Below, in pieces: positions 35,239 through 45,900 of a stretch of DNA of 64,000 nt. The first letter of the stretch is position 1. Each line of letters begins with the position of its first letter. The position numbers were made by a program, and so were the translations under genes. Below the pieces are notes generated by a model. It ran no database searches and was not told where the DNA came from. It saw only the letters and a list, made by a program, of their open reading frames with translations. This DNA comes from Dyadobacter soli (lineage in GTDB: Bacteria > Bacteroidota > Bacteroidia > Cytophagales > Spirosomataceae), in assembly GCF_900101885.1 (NCBI RefSeq), contig NZ_FNAN01000005.1, positions 124,001-188,000 on the forward strand. The letters run 5' to 3'.

Positions 35239-38200
35239 TTAGTTAATCATCTTCCCTTTGACCTCGTTAGGTGTTTTACCAAACACTTTTTTAAACTCTT
35301 TACTGAAATATTTGCTGTCGTCGAAACCAATAATCGAAGCTACTTCGCCAACATTATAATCCCCTGACTCAAGAAGTCTTTTGGCCTCATTTAAACGGAG
35401 GGTTTTGACAAACTCATTGATTGTCATGCCTGTAAGTGACCGTAACTTTCGGTAGAGTACGGACACACTCATCCCAGCCTCAAAAGCAAGTTCATTAACA
35501 CCGAAATTAACATCGGAAATATGATCGATAACCAGATTTTTCAGGTTGGTGATGAAAACCTCATTCTTATCCCGGGCAACAGTTCGTTGAGCTTCCGTTC
35601 CCTCCACCACCGACTGCCGGTAGTGCAGCTTCATCTCATCCCGCAAACGGAGGAGATTACTGATCTTCAATGTGATAATTCTTGGGTCGAATGGTTTCAC
35701 TAAATAATCGTCTGCTCCAACCTCAAGCCCTTCGATTATCTGTTCCCTCTGTGTTCTGGCAGTCAGCAAGACAACCGGAATATGGGCAGTAAGGGCCTCG
35801 TTCTTAATTCGGCGACATACCTGCACTCCGTTCATTTTCGGCATCATCACGTCGGTCAGAATAATGTCGGGGATGTGTTCATTGGCCAATTCAATGCCGC
35901 GAAGCCCGTTTTCTGCTTCAAGTATGTTGTAGTCTCCCTCGAAAAGCTCGCAGATAAACCCCCGGAGTTCGTCGTTGTCCTCAATGATCAGAATGGTATT
36001 GCGTTGTTTATCTGCGATTTCCTTATCGCTCGATGCGGCTGCTTTGGTGAATATGCCGGTGAGGTTATCGTTGCTTCTTAGTGCAATCTCCTGGTCGGAG
36101 TAATGCCTGTCGGCACGCAACAAACGGATGATCATTGCTGTTTCACCTGGTTCGGTTTCGGTTGCAGGGCGGCTTTCGGCGGTCAGATGACCGTGGTGCC
36201 GCTCGATAATGCTTTTCGAAAGGGCCAATCCGATGCCGTAGCCCGGCTTTCCCGAGTCGGCCTGATAATAGTAGGTAAATAGCTTTTTAAGATGATCGGG
36301 CGAGATTCCCTTGCCGTTGTCTTTCACAATGATTTTGACTTCATTGGAAGTCTCGATGATGTGAACGGACACTTTACCGCCGTTGGGCGTGAATTTGTAA
36401 GCGTTGCTTAACAGGTTGTAAAACACCTTTTGCATTTGGCCGATATCAAACCATAGCAGCACAGGTGTATCGGGGCAGACGAGCGTTGTTTCAATTTCCG
36501 TCTCCTCCGAATTGTGTTCAAAGGCAGGCAGGATGCTCTTCATGATTTTCACCACATCATGTTCACGCACCTGCAACTGCACACTGCCGCTCTGTATTTT
36601 GCGGAAGTCGAGCAGTTCGTTGACCAGCAACATGAGCCTGTCACTACTATTTCTGGCATAATTCAGATGGTGCTCAACGCGCAGGGGATCTTGCAGTTGC
36701 TGATACGCTTTTTCCAAAGGCGCGCTGATCAGTGAAAGATGTGTTCTGATTTCATGCGACACATTCGTGAAAAAATCCAGCTTAGCCTGATTCAACAAAT
36801 TTTCTTTCCGGAACGACGAGCGGAGCCAGAAGAACCTGTTGATCGCGTAAATCGCCCCAGCTACGGCAAGGAAGTAGAACAGATACGCATACCAGGTTTT
36901 CCACCAGGGCGGGAGAATGGTAATTTGGACTTTCAAAGGCTCTTTCATCCAGAAACCATCGCCATTAGCAGCTTTGACCATGAAAGTGTAAGAGCCTGAC
37001 GGCAAGTTGGTGTAGGTGGCAGATGGGTTTTCTACATGGTTCCAATCGCGGTCTATCCCATCGATTTTGTATGCATATTTATTCTGACCAGAGCGTACAT
37101 AATCCAGTAGTGCAAAGTCCAGTGTGAAAATGTTCTGGTCGTGTCGAAAGGCGATTTCTTGTGTTTTCCACAGAGGCTGTGCCAGGAGCCCTGTACTATC
37201 GCCGGTAGCAACTTCCTTGTTGTACAGTTTCAGAGCAGTGAGCACAAGAGGAGGGGTATTTTTATTCACGGCAATGGCCGACGGCTCAAACGAAAACATT
37301 CCCTGATTGGTGAGAAAGTAGAGGTTCCCGTTGGCATCTTTCGTTCCAAAACCCTGAATTAACTGACCATTTTGTGGCAAGCCATCCTCATCGTTATAGG
37401 ATTGAAGCGTCCTGCTCTGGGGATGGTATCTGTAAAGTATATGCGCAGCACTGAGCCATAAGTAACCGAGCTCGTCCGGCACAACATCTTTGATATAGCC
37501 GCCAGGGACATCTGTATTAGGTTCAAACCGGTTATTCTTCGGGTTGTAGCGGAAAAGCGAGGTGGTGCCGGCGGCCCAGATATTCCCGGACGGGTCTTCG
37601 GCTATTCGCCAGAAATAATTGGCCATAGCGGGACCAACGGGAATTTTTTCCAATGCCGGCGCCAGCGGTATGCTATTCTTGGAGTTGACGCGATAGACTT
37701 CATTGGTACTGCCTACCCAGATGTTACGGCGGGAATCCTCGAAAATGCTTCGGACGCTGATGTTTGGGGCATTTTGCATTTGAAATATGCCCTGTTTTTG
37801 ATCGAAGAGAAGTAGACCATAATAACCACCAATCCAAAATCGATTGTAGCTGTCTTTCAGGATGGCAAAAGTCCTGGCGTTAACCGTTACGGATTGCCCT
37901 TGTATGATAAGTGGGTAATGACGATAATTTCGGGTTTGGAGATTAAAACTGGTCAATACTGCATTGCCTGCCGCCCAGAGTACATCGTTATCGTCCAAAA
38001 AGAAGCAATAGTAATCAGCCTCTTTCGAAAGTTCTAGCCGGACAGTCAAGGGAGGTTCGCCCACGGAGTTAAACACAAGAAGTTTGTCCTGATTATTCGA
38101 AATAGACCAGATTCGCTTTGTTTTACCCTTGCCCAACCACGCATTTGAGAACGACTGGCTCTGTGGATCACTGGGAATAAATGGCCAGGGCCTGAACCGG

Positions 38201-39225
38201 GGAGAGTCATAGTGGAGGTAACTAATGCCGACGTAAAAAGAGCCGCACCAGAGCCCGCCTTGTCGATCCAGGTACAACGAGTAAAGCGCAGTGCTGCCCA
38301 GGCTGTTGGGGTCACCGGGATGATTTACATACCATTCTACTTTCGAAGTAAGCGGATCGAAATGAACAAGGCCCAGAGAGGTTGACATCCAATATCTTCC
38401 CTTGTTATCCGGCACAAGCTTGGAAACGCGGGGAAGTTCGCCATTTGGCGTTCTAAGCGTTTCGATTAATTTGAAGCTCTCCGTAAAAGGATTGAATTGA
38501 TACAATCCGGTACCGTTACTACCCAGCCATATAATACCGCTGCTGTCTGCATAAACGAAAATGAGGTCGCTCAGGTGGATCTGCTTTTTGGGGGATGGAA
38601 TTCGGTACAATCTGGGTTTGCTGCCATCATTTTGCATTTTAACTAACCCGTCGCCGGTTGCCATCCAGATGTTGCCGGCTTTGTCCTCGGTAAGTGACCG
38701 TATCTGCAGGGTCTGCTCGGAGAATTCAGTTTGCAGATGGCGCGTTATCCTGATTTTTCCGCGATCTTTTACAATTCGTGACAGCCCATGTTGGGTTCCG
38801 GCCCAAACCTGGTTGTTCCGATCCACCATTACACAGTTGACGGAATTGTGAGAAAGCGAATTGACGTTGGCTGAATCAGGTTCGAAGTTTGTAAAAGTTT
38901 CGGTGTCGGGTTCAAAGAGGTATAAACCGGACCTTAACGAAGCAACCCATATATTTCCATGCGGGTCGGTAACCAGATCCCGGATAAACTTGGGGTTATT
39001 CTGTTTGCCATTATGGTATTGATCGAATGTTTTACTGTTGTATCTATACAGCCCGGCCTCAGTACCAAACCACATGAAGCCTTGCTTGTCCTGGGTAATT
39101 CCCAGTGTGGCCGACAACGGAACTCCATTGACCTCCTTGAAATTTTTGAAAACCTGGCCATAGGAGTTGGTAAAAAAAAGTAAGACGCAGAACGCTATGG
39201 TCGGAAGGCGTTTGCTGTTTTTCAT
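35239..39225 (-). CDS. Hybrid two-component system (propeller sensor, kinase, receiver, AraC HTH)
   Basis: A 1328-residue one-protein phosphorelay. A signal peptide (MKNSKRLPTIAFCVLLFFTN...) is followed by 14-odd propeller blades (QDKQGFMWFGTEAGLYRYN and similar), a Y_Y_Y domain (PSATYTNLPSGSYTFMVKA) and a TM helix (about 785-808). HisKA has His824 in VSHEIRTHLSLI, and a HATPase follows (NLLSNAYKFTPNGG, DNGKGI, GYGIGLALSK). The receiver has Asp1125 (IILTDVMMPKMNG) and Lys1177 (YLVKPFD); the AraC HTH (about 1220-1325) ends with FGKTPNEVKG. The usual Pro after HEIRT is His. Such proteins sense glycan breakdown products in the periplasm and activate polysaccharide-use genes, but no SusCD lies beside it. 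The neighbours are two giant T9SS substrates. Confidence 0.94.
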   Translation of the reverse strand: MKNSKRLPTIAFCVLLFFTNSYGQVFKNFKEVNGVPLSATLGITQDKQGFMWFGTEAGLYRYNSKTFDQYHNGKQNNPKFIRDLVTDPHGNIWVASLRSGLYLFEPDTETFTNFEPDSANVNSLSHNSVNCVMVDRNNQVWAGTQHGLSRIVKDRGKIRITRHLQTEFSEQTLQIRSLTEDKAGNIWMATGDGLVKMQNDGSKPRLYRIPSPKKQIHLSDLIFVYADSSGIIWLGSNGTGLYQFNPFTESFKLIETLRTPNGELPRVSKLVPDNKGRYWMSTSLGLVHFDPLTSKVEWYVNHPGDPNSLGSTALYSLYLDRQGGLWCGSFYVGISYLHYDSPRFRPWPFIPSDPQSQSFSNAWLGKGKTKRIWSISNNQDKLLVFNSVGEPPLTVRLELSKEADYYCFFLDDNDVLWAAGNAVLTSFNLQTRNYRHYPLIIQGQSVTVNARTFAILKDSYNRFWIGGYYGLLLFDQKQGIFQMQNAPNISVRSIFEDSRRNIWVGSTNEVYRVNSKNSIPLAPALEKIPVGPAMANYFWRIAEDPSGNIWAAGTTSLFRYNPKNNRFEPNTDVPGGYIKDVVPDELGYLWLSAAHILYRYHPQSRTLQSYNDEDGLPQNGQLIQGFGTKDANGNLYFLTNQGMFSFEPSAIAVNKNTPPLVLTALKLYNKEVATGDSTGLLAQPLWKTQEIAFRHDQNIFTLDFALLDYVRSGQNKYAYKIDGIDRDWNHVENPSATYTNLPSGSYTFMVKAANGDGFWMKEPLKVQITILPPWWKTWYAYLFYFLAVAGAIYAINRFFWLRSSFRKENLLNQAKLDFFTNVSHEIRTHLSLISAPLEKAYQQLQDPLRVEHHLNYARNSSDRLMLLVNELLDFRKIQSGSVQLQVREHDVVKIMKSILPAFEHNSEETEIETTLVCPDTPVLLWFDIGQMQKVFYNLLSNAYKFTPNGGKVSVHIIETSNEVKIIVKDNGKGISPDHLKKLFTYYYQADSGKPGYGIGLALSKSIIERHHGHLTAESRPATETEPGETAMIIRLLRADRHYSDQEIALRSNDNLTGIFTKAAASSDKEIADKQRNTILIIEDNDELRGFICELFEGDYNILEAENGLRGIELANEHIPDIILTDVMMPKMNGVQVCRRIKNEALTAHIPVVLLTARTQREQIIEGLEVGADDYLVKPFDPRIITLKISNLLRLRDEMKLHYRQSVVEGTEAQRTVARDKNEVFITNLKNLVIDHISDVNFGVNELAFEAGMSVSVLYRKLRSLTGMTINEFVKTLRLNEAKRLLESGDYNVGEVASIIGFDDSKYFSKEFKKVFGKTPNEVKGKMIN

Positions 39226-39470
39226 GTTCGGGCAAACTTGATACGGTGCGCGATAAAGTGTACTAAATATATGTCACTGCGCTATGTATGGGCAATAGGT
39301 GTAGTAGGTGTTCGCAACAAAAGACAAGATGATCTGCTACTATGGCAAGATAACCTCCCGTTTGCGTGTAATAGACTTCAAATCATCTCCGGATTGGTCT
39401 GGTCTGAACAACGGTATTTGGGCTTAAAAGCTGTCCGTCTCACAGATTTTCCCCGCAGATTGATAAGATA

Positions 39471-39827
39471 ATGACCCATTCGATTGGGGTAAGTTCTTCA
39501 CCTTTGCAGGGCAGCAATGCGTACACCGGCCTGTATTCCACTTACGAAGGGATGAAAGCGCCCGTGGAGCACTTCACCCGGGCAGCGTCCAAGGAATTCG
39601 GAAGCCGTGGAATCTCCGTTACCGCGGTAGCACCAGGACCAATGGACACGCCGTTCTTTTATGAGCAGGAAAGCCCCGACGCCGTCACATATCACAAGTC
39701 GGCCGCAGCATTAGGCGGGCTCACCGATATCAAGGACATCGCTCCATTAATCGAGTTTTTGGTGACCGACGGCTGGTGGATCACCGGGCAAACGATTTTT
39801 GCTAACGGGGGATACACAACCAGGTAA
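39471..39827 (+). pseudogene. C-terminal fragment of a short-chain dehydrogenase/reductase
   Basis: The 118 codons match only the second half of a classical SDR. The catalytic Tyr/Lys pair is visible in YEGMK, followed by APVEHFTRAASKEFGSRGIS, VTAVAPGPMDTPFFY, and the C-terminal WWITGQTIFANGG. The N-terminal Rossmann half, with the TGxxxGxG NAD(P) motif and the catalytic Ser region, is missing. The 245 bp upstream encode nothing SDR-like in any frame that I checked. A full family member has about 250 residues. The fragment is therefore a remnant and not expected to bind cofactor. It lies between the two large minus-strand genes. Confidence 0.8.
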
Positions 39828-39872
39828 TCATACACGAATTGATTCGCTTCATCAACAAACCATATTAAAAAG

Positions 39873-39902
39873 AAGAGGGTGCCTTAAAAAAGCACCCTCT
39901 TT
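39873..39902. terminator. Bidirectional terminator between SDR remnant and giant GEVED gene
   Basis: AAGAGGGTGC and GCACCCTCTT enclose a 9-nt A-rich loop. On the minus strand the hairpin is followed by CTTTTTAAT, which suits termination of the giant gene 26 bp after its stop; on the plus strand it is followed by TGCTGTTTT. Confidence 0.8.
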
Positions 39903-39928
39903 GCTGTTTTAGAAACTTTGTACGCTCG

Positions 39929-42900
39929 TTAGTCAATCACAAACGTAGTCGTCTGTATGTCCCCGCTTACCGATTTGACACGCAGTACATAGACGCCCGC
40001 AGCAAGGTTGCTTACATTTAATTGGCGACCTGTACCGAGGTTCTGGCGATAAACCCGAATACCGCTCAGATTCAATATTTCAGCATCGTAGGAATCCTTC
40101 CCAGCGACGTCGATCATCAATTTGCCGTTGCTAACCGGGTTAGGGTAGGCGACAAGGTGTCCTGATTTGTCGATCCAAACTGATTTGATCTGGCTGTAAC
40201 CGAATTTCCCATCAAGATCTATCATTTTCAACCGATAGTAATTCACCCCCTTATTCGGCGATACATCGTTGAAGTCATAGTCTAGTCGGTTTACACTGCT
40301 GCCATCTTGCGACTGCGAATTGACGGATCCAATTACAGTCCAATGTGTAGCGTTGGTGCTGCGCTGGATCTCGAACGCTTTACTATTAACCTCGCTGGTT
40401 GTAACCCATTTCAGTTTGACGGCTTCTTCTTCCTGGGAAGCATTGAAAGCAATCAAAGTCACTGGAAGCGGACCTGACGTGCTGATGGAATACGGCACGG
40501 AAGTACTTGTTGCCCCGGCTTGATCTGTTATTGAATAAGTGAAGCCAAATGAGGAGCCTGCCACGCCGCTTCCGTTTTGGCCATAGATGACCAGCTTGGT
40601 AATGTCGAAATTCGGTATCGTTACAACACCACTGGTTGAGTCTATCCTGACTATCCCCGTAGCACCACCAAAGTCGTAGTACAATATGGTATTAGGGTTG
40701 ACCGAATCAATGTTGAAGGTCGTTCCCGTACCCGTATTACAAGTGCCGGCGTTGATACAATCTTCCGGATCCGAACCGGAAAGTGAACCATTGGTTGGAT
40801 AGCCGGTCAGGCTCGAAGACGACGCCGGAATAGTCTGATAGCCGGTTTCGGAAGGAAATCCTGCCGGGGGCGTTTGACTGAATGCGGCGTTGCCAACCGT
40901 AAACTCCTTCGGATCCGCAGTCGGTTCCTGCTGGATACCCAAGTTTGCATTTGGCACGCTCGTGGTTCCGACAGTCACCGGAAGAATACCATTTGGTGTT
41001 CCATCGCTTCCAGCCCCTGAACCAACATTTTCGCCTGTGTTCAGCCACCCGGAAGGCAAAGCAGTTGCGGTTGACGGCGTACTGCTGCTATCGGCTGGTG
41101 TTGAACTCACCGTGACGAGATAGTCGGTGCCAGCGGTCACTACGAAGCTGTAATTACCGGATGCATCTACTGGTACAGTTGCTACAAAGACGCCGGTAGC
41201 GGTAAACAGATTCGCGTGAAGCGGCTGATTCGAAGCAGATTCGATCGGAGTACCGTCGACTGTGTTGGCAGGGGTGCCGGCTATTCCGCTTGCATCGTTA
41301 AAAATTGTACCACTAATCGTAAGTGCTTCTGCGAAAGGCACATTCAATGTAGTTGGTGTGCTAACGAGCCCGGCATTGTCGGTGACCGTAAACGGAATGT
41401 GAACCGAGGTAACACCAGATGCGGCCGGATCGACTCCGATTGTCTGGGTTGGCACGCCCGTAGCGCTTGTCGTTACCGTCACGCCCGCAGGAGGGAACAC
41501 TGCGCAGTTGGCGCAACCGCCCGGGATATCGCCCGCAGTAGGGTAGTAAGTTGTTGAATCTACGGAGATGCTTGTTGCACCGGTCGGGAACTCCGTGATG
41601 GTCATACTTACGATGGTACCGCTGTTCGGATCGGTTCCGCTAAAACCGTCGGTTACGTCGACACTTGTGGTGCCACCCGGGTTTGCCTGGGTAGCGGGAT
41701 CGCTGGCCACGGCTGTCGGTGCCTCATTGATCCCGAAATCGAGTCCGGTGACATTCGCGTCCGCTACATCGAAGGTAATGAGTCCGTCGGTATGGTTTCC
41801 TGTTTCTCCGTTGGAGCTTACGTTCTCAAACGCCCCCGGCAGCGTCGCGCCTGTTGGAATAGTCGAACCGGTTGTATCGGCGGAAGCGCTGATCTGCACC
41901 TGGTATCCTGTTCCGGCCGGGACATCTGTGAAAGTGTATACCCCGCTGGCATTCACCGGAGCGCTTGCCACGAAATTGCCGGCCTGGTCATAGAGATTTG
42001 CGAAGACCGGAGTTGCCGTACCGTTGAAGACCGTACCGTTAGCTCCACCCGTTTGCCCGTTATTGTCATTGAAGACCGTTCCGCTGACCGTTTGGGCCGC
42101 ATTGTAGACCACATAATAATCTTCTACTTCACCGTTTTGTACTGCTACCGTTCCGTTTTGTCCTTTGCTGAACGATGTATTGGTAGCCGTGGCCACAATC
42201 CGGATAGCCCCGTTTGTCGCACCTGCATTGCTTCCACCCGGATTAAAGGTAAATAGCTCTGATACCGTTACCGGGCTTCCATGATTCGTTACGCCTGAAT
42301 TGAACAGATCGTCGGCGTCTGTGAAGTTACCATTGCCATTTGCGTCATACCAGATAGCCCAGTACACGGGAGTGGAAGTTGAAGTGTTGCCATTGACGGT
42401 AACCGAGTAGGCCAGCGGCACAGGTGAACCCGATGATTTGATTACAAATGGGTTCTCCACTGTTCCGTCGCCCGTTACCGGCGTACCTGACGCTGTGATA
42501 CCCAGCCCTCCGTTGCGATCGATGTTCGAAACGCAAGCCTTATCGGGATAGCTGGTATCGTTGCCAAGCCAAACGCGTGTTGTGTTGCTGAGATCCAGCG
42601 ACAACAAGGAAGCGGAAGCCTGAGGCCAGATGACCGGCGCGGCACTGGTGGGGAGGTTGCCGTAGTCGAAGTTTTCTGCCGGTGGCTGCCAGTCGAGGTA
42701 GTAATCTTCAACTTCACCATCGGTGGCCGTAGCGTAGCTGCGTTCGTCTACGGGTGTTCCGGTATTGTCCGTAAGTGCCGAAGTGGTGAGTCTGAGTCTG
42801 ACGAAGCTTCTGCGGAACGCGGCATCGCCGGAGCAAGACGCTACTTCAAAACCAGGATCAGGCCAGGTCATCGTTACATTTTGAGCGGTAGAAGACGGAG

Positions 42901-45900
42901 CAACGGCTACCACAACGGTTTCGGATGCAGAGAAAACGCCATCCGCATTCCAGTCGATAAAGCCGTAAAGATTGGCCGTAGTACCTGTATTATTGGTTAG
43001 CGGGACTTGTACCGAATACGGCTGTCCGGCAGTTTTGGCTGGCAGAGCGGCTGTAAATGCATCCTCATCATCACCCTTTGAATCCACGTCGTCGCCGTTC
43101 GCTTCGTTTTCGTTTCCGGCAGACGTTACCTGCGGCTCGTCTTCACTATCAGGGGCCGTTACACCTAGTCGCAAAGGATTGGCAACCTGTGCATATTTAA
43201 TCTGGTGTCTCGCTTTATCACCAGCGTTGTATCTGTTATCCAAATCACCATAGTCATAAGCTTCAATTCCACAGAGCGGCCCGGTTGACGTTGTTTTGTC
43301 AAAGTTATATTCCGCAGGGCTTGCCGTACATCCGTTGCAGCCATCGGAGCCGCTTACCGTGTGCCCGACATAGCCATATCGGTCACTTCCTTCTTTTGCA
43401 AGTACGCCAATGTGCCCGCCTGCCTCTCCGTAAACTATCTTGCCCGGCAGCATCTGCGCACCGCTGGCGGTGGTCATTGCGGTAGGCGTAGACCAGCTTG
43501 TAGGCGAAACAGTACCTGACATTCCCCCTCCGGTTGACCCGCCTGCGTTACTGCCCGCGTGGTAAGCGCGTTTATCCTGCGTGATCAGGATAAGGTGTCC
43601 CCACGACGAATCGTGGTTGTTCGCCGATATACCGGTAACTACACCTATTGGGCTGCTTGCATCCGCCTGATTACCTGCTTCATCAGGTTCCTGGTTCTTC
43701 GTCGTGATTTTGGTCCAGGTAGTTTGTTCCACAAGGCTTCCAACGCCCAGCTGTCCCAAACCGTTGTTGCCTAGTACATGAACCACCCCAGTGTTGTCGA
43801 GGATGTAGTAAGAAGCCGAAACATTACGACCATATCCCAGGTCCACTTTTTTGGCAGGTCCGCTAAACCCTGATGGTGTAGCCATTTGGATAGCGTAATG
43901 TTGGGTAATTGTAGCGGAGCCGTCGCCCGAATATACATTACGTCCCCAGGTGTAGAAGGCCGTGCCATTAGTTGCGATCGCAACCGCACCCGTAGTACGC
44001 ACATCGATCATGCCCGTGAGGGGAACGCCTTCCGCAGTTTGTACCTGGTGCCAGTCCGTACTGCTGTTATTGGTAAGCAAATTGCCATCACCCTGTACGG
44101 CGTTGAAGTCATTGGTGGTGCTGGCCGCGTTGACCGAACTTCTTACCCAGACTTCGCCATTGGTTGTCAATAGCACCAGTGATCCGTTCATATTCGTCTG
44201 GTCGCCGACGAAGTTTTCCGTCATATACGAAGTCCCGGCGTCGATCATCCTGACTCTGGCCGGCGTTACGCCCGGCGGAAGACTGATCGGCTGCATGGCA
44301 GTACTTGTCGTTACCGCAGTAGGAACTACGATACCCCGGGCACCCCAGGCATACAGTCCTGCAGTGGTTAATGCAAAGTACTGGGTATAGGTAAATGCAC
44401 TGGAAGATCCGAGGGTGGCCATGAGCAAATCTCCCGAAAAGTTGAATCCGTTGCTTCCGGATAGTAAAGGCACGGGCGTCACGATGTTGGTTGTTCCATT
44501 TCCATTGGCGATTTCTCCGAAAATCAGATAACCGCCGCTGGCAGGTCGCACCATAGTAGCATGGAAGCCGGCCTGGATAGGGTCAATAGAACCTAATCCT
44601 TCGCAGACTGGGATCGACGGTGTGCCCGTGTTGTCCACGGTGATTTGGTAATCTTCAACTTCGCCATTGACGGGTGCTGTTCCGTAAATGCCCGAAGATA
44701 AACCATCCCCAATACTGCGTTCATCTACTAATGTTGTTGCGGCGTTATCGGAAAGGGCACCTGTCGTGAACCGGAGGCGAAGGTAGGTATGGCTACCTGA
44801 TCCCGTATAAATAGCGGCTGGCCACAGGAGAGAGGTACTTTGTGCGCCGGTCGCTGCGGACACGGTAGCAGAAGTATACTCGTTCACAGAAAAACGCCCG
44901 TCACCGTTCAGATCAAGCCATCCGTGGATGGTTCCCGTTCCAGAAATGCTTTTGAATAAACTTACAGGGACATTGTAAGAACCGCCGGGGTAGAGCGTTG
45001 GGATTGATGTTATCCCGTCTTCATCGGCACCATCGCCGTTCGCATTGTTGTTGTCGTTTCCTGCTGCAACATTGGCTGGGCTAGTCTCCAATCCGCTGGT
45101 GCTGCCTAAATACATAGTGGCCAGAGTTTTGTGGCGGGCGGGAACGGATGCAGGAACGCTGTTTTGTTCGAAGCTTACCGGTGCGTCACCATAATCAAAT
45201 ACCGGAATGACGGCCAATTGATAGTCTTCAATCTCACCGCGGGCTGCTGCTGCCGCATAATCGCCTGTTGTCAAGCCATCCGCAAATGCCCGTTCATCAT
45301 AAGTTGTGGCGGTATTATTGGTTAGGGCCAGATCGGCGAGCCGCAGACGCAGGTATACTTTGTCGGATTGAATGTTGAGCGTAGAAGCAGCAGTCCAAAC
45401 TAAATTGACCAGCCCGTTATTGGTGCCATTTGCGACGGAGGGGGTAGTTCCTGCAACCTCGCCATCGTCAAAAACTCCGTTTCCGTTCATGTCAAGCCAG
45501 CCATACAGTGTGCGTGCAGTTCCGGAGGTATTGGTTACTCTTACCGATAAGGTAAATGCCGTACCCACGGTTACAGGGTTTGCGCCCGGTACAATACCGT
45601 CCTCATCCGCGCCATCACCATTGGTTCCGTTATTGTCTGCCCCTGATGCCACGCTTTGCGCAGTAGGTTCCACGTCAGCCAGTCCTCCGATCTGCAAAGC
45701 TGAGCTGGATATCTGGCGTGCAGGTCTTGTACTACCGCCTGGTTGTTCGTAGCTGGCCGGCACGTCACCATAATCAAGGTCTGTGGTGACTGTTATGGTA
45801 TAATCTTCTATTTCACCGTTGGCAATGACGGGAGTGGCCTGATATTCCCCGCTGTTATGTCCATCCGCCAATGCTCTTTCATCTACCAGTCCTCCGGGAA

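Noticed and set aside
39238-39471. A frame that might supply the missing N-terminal half of the SDR fragment.
   Set aside because: Its translation has no Rossmann TGxxxGxG motif and no resemblance to SDR proteins.
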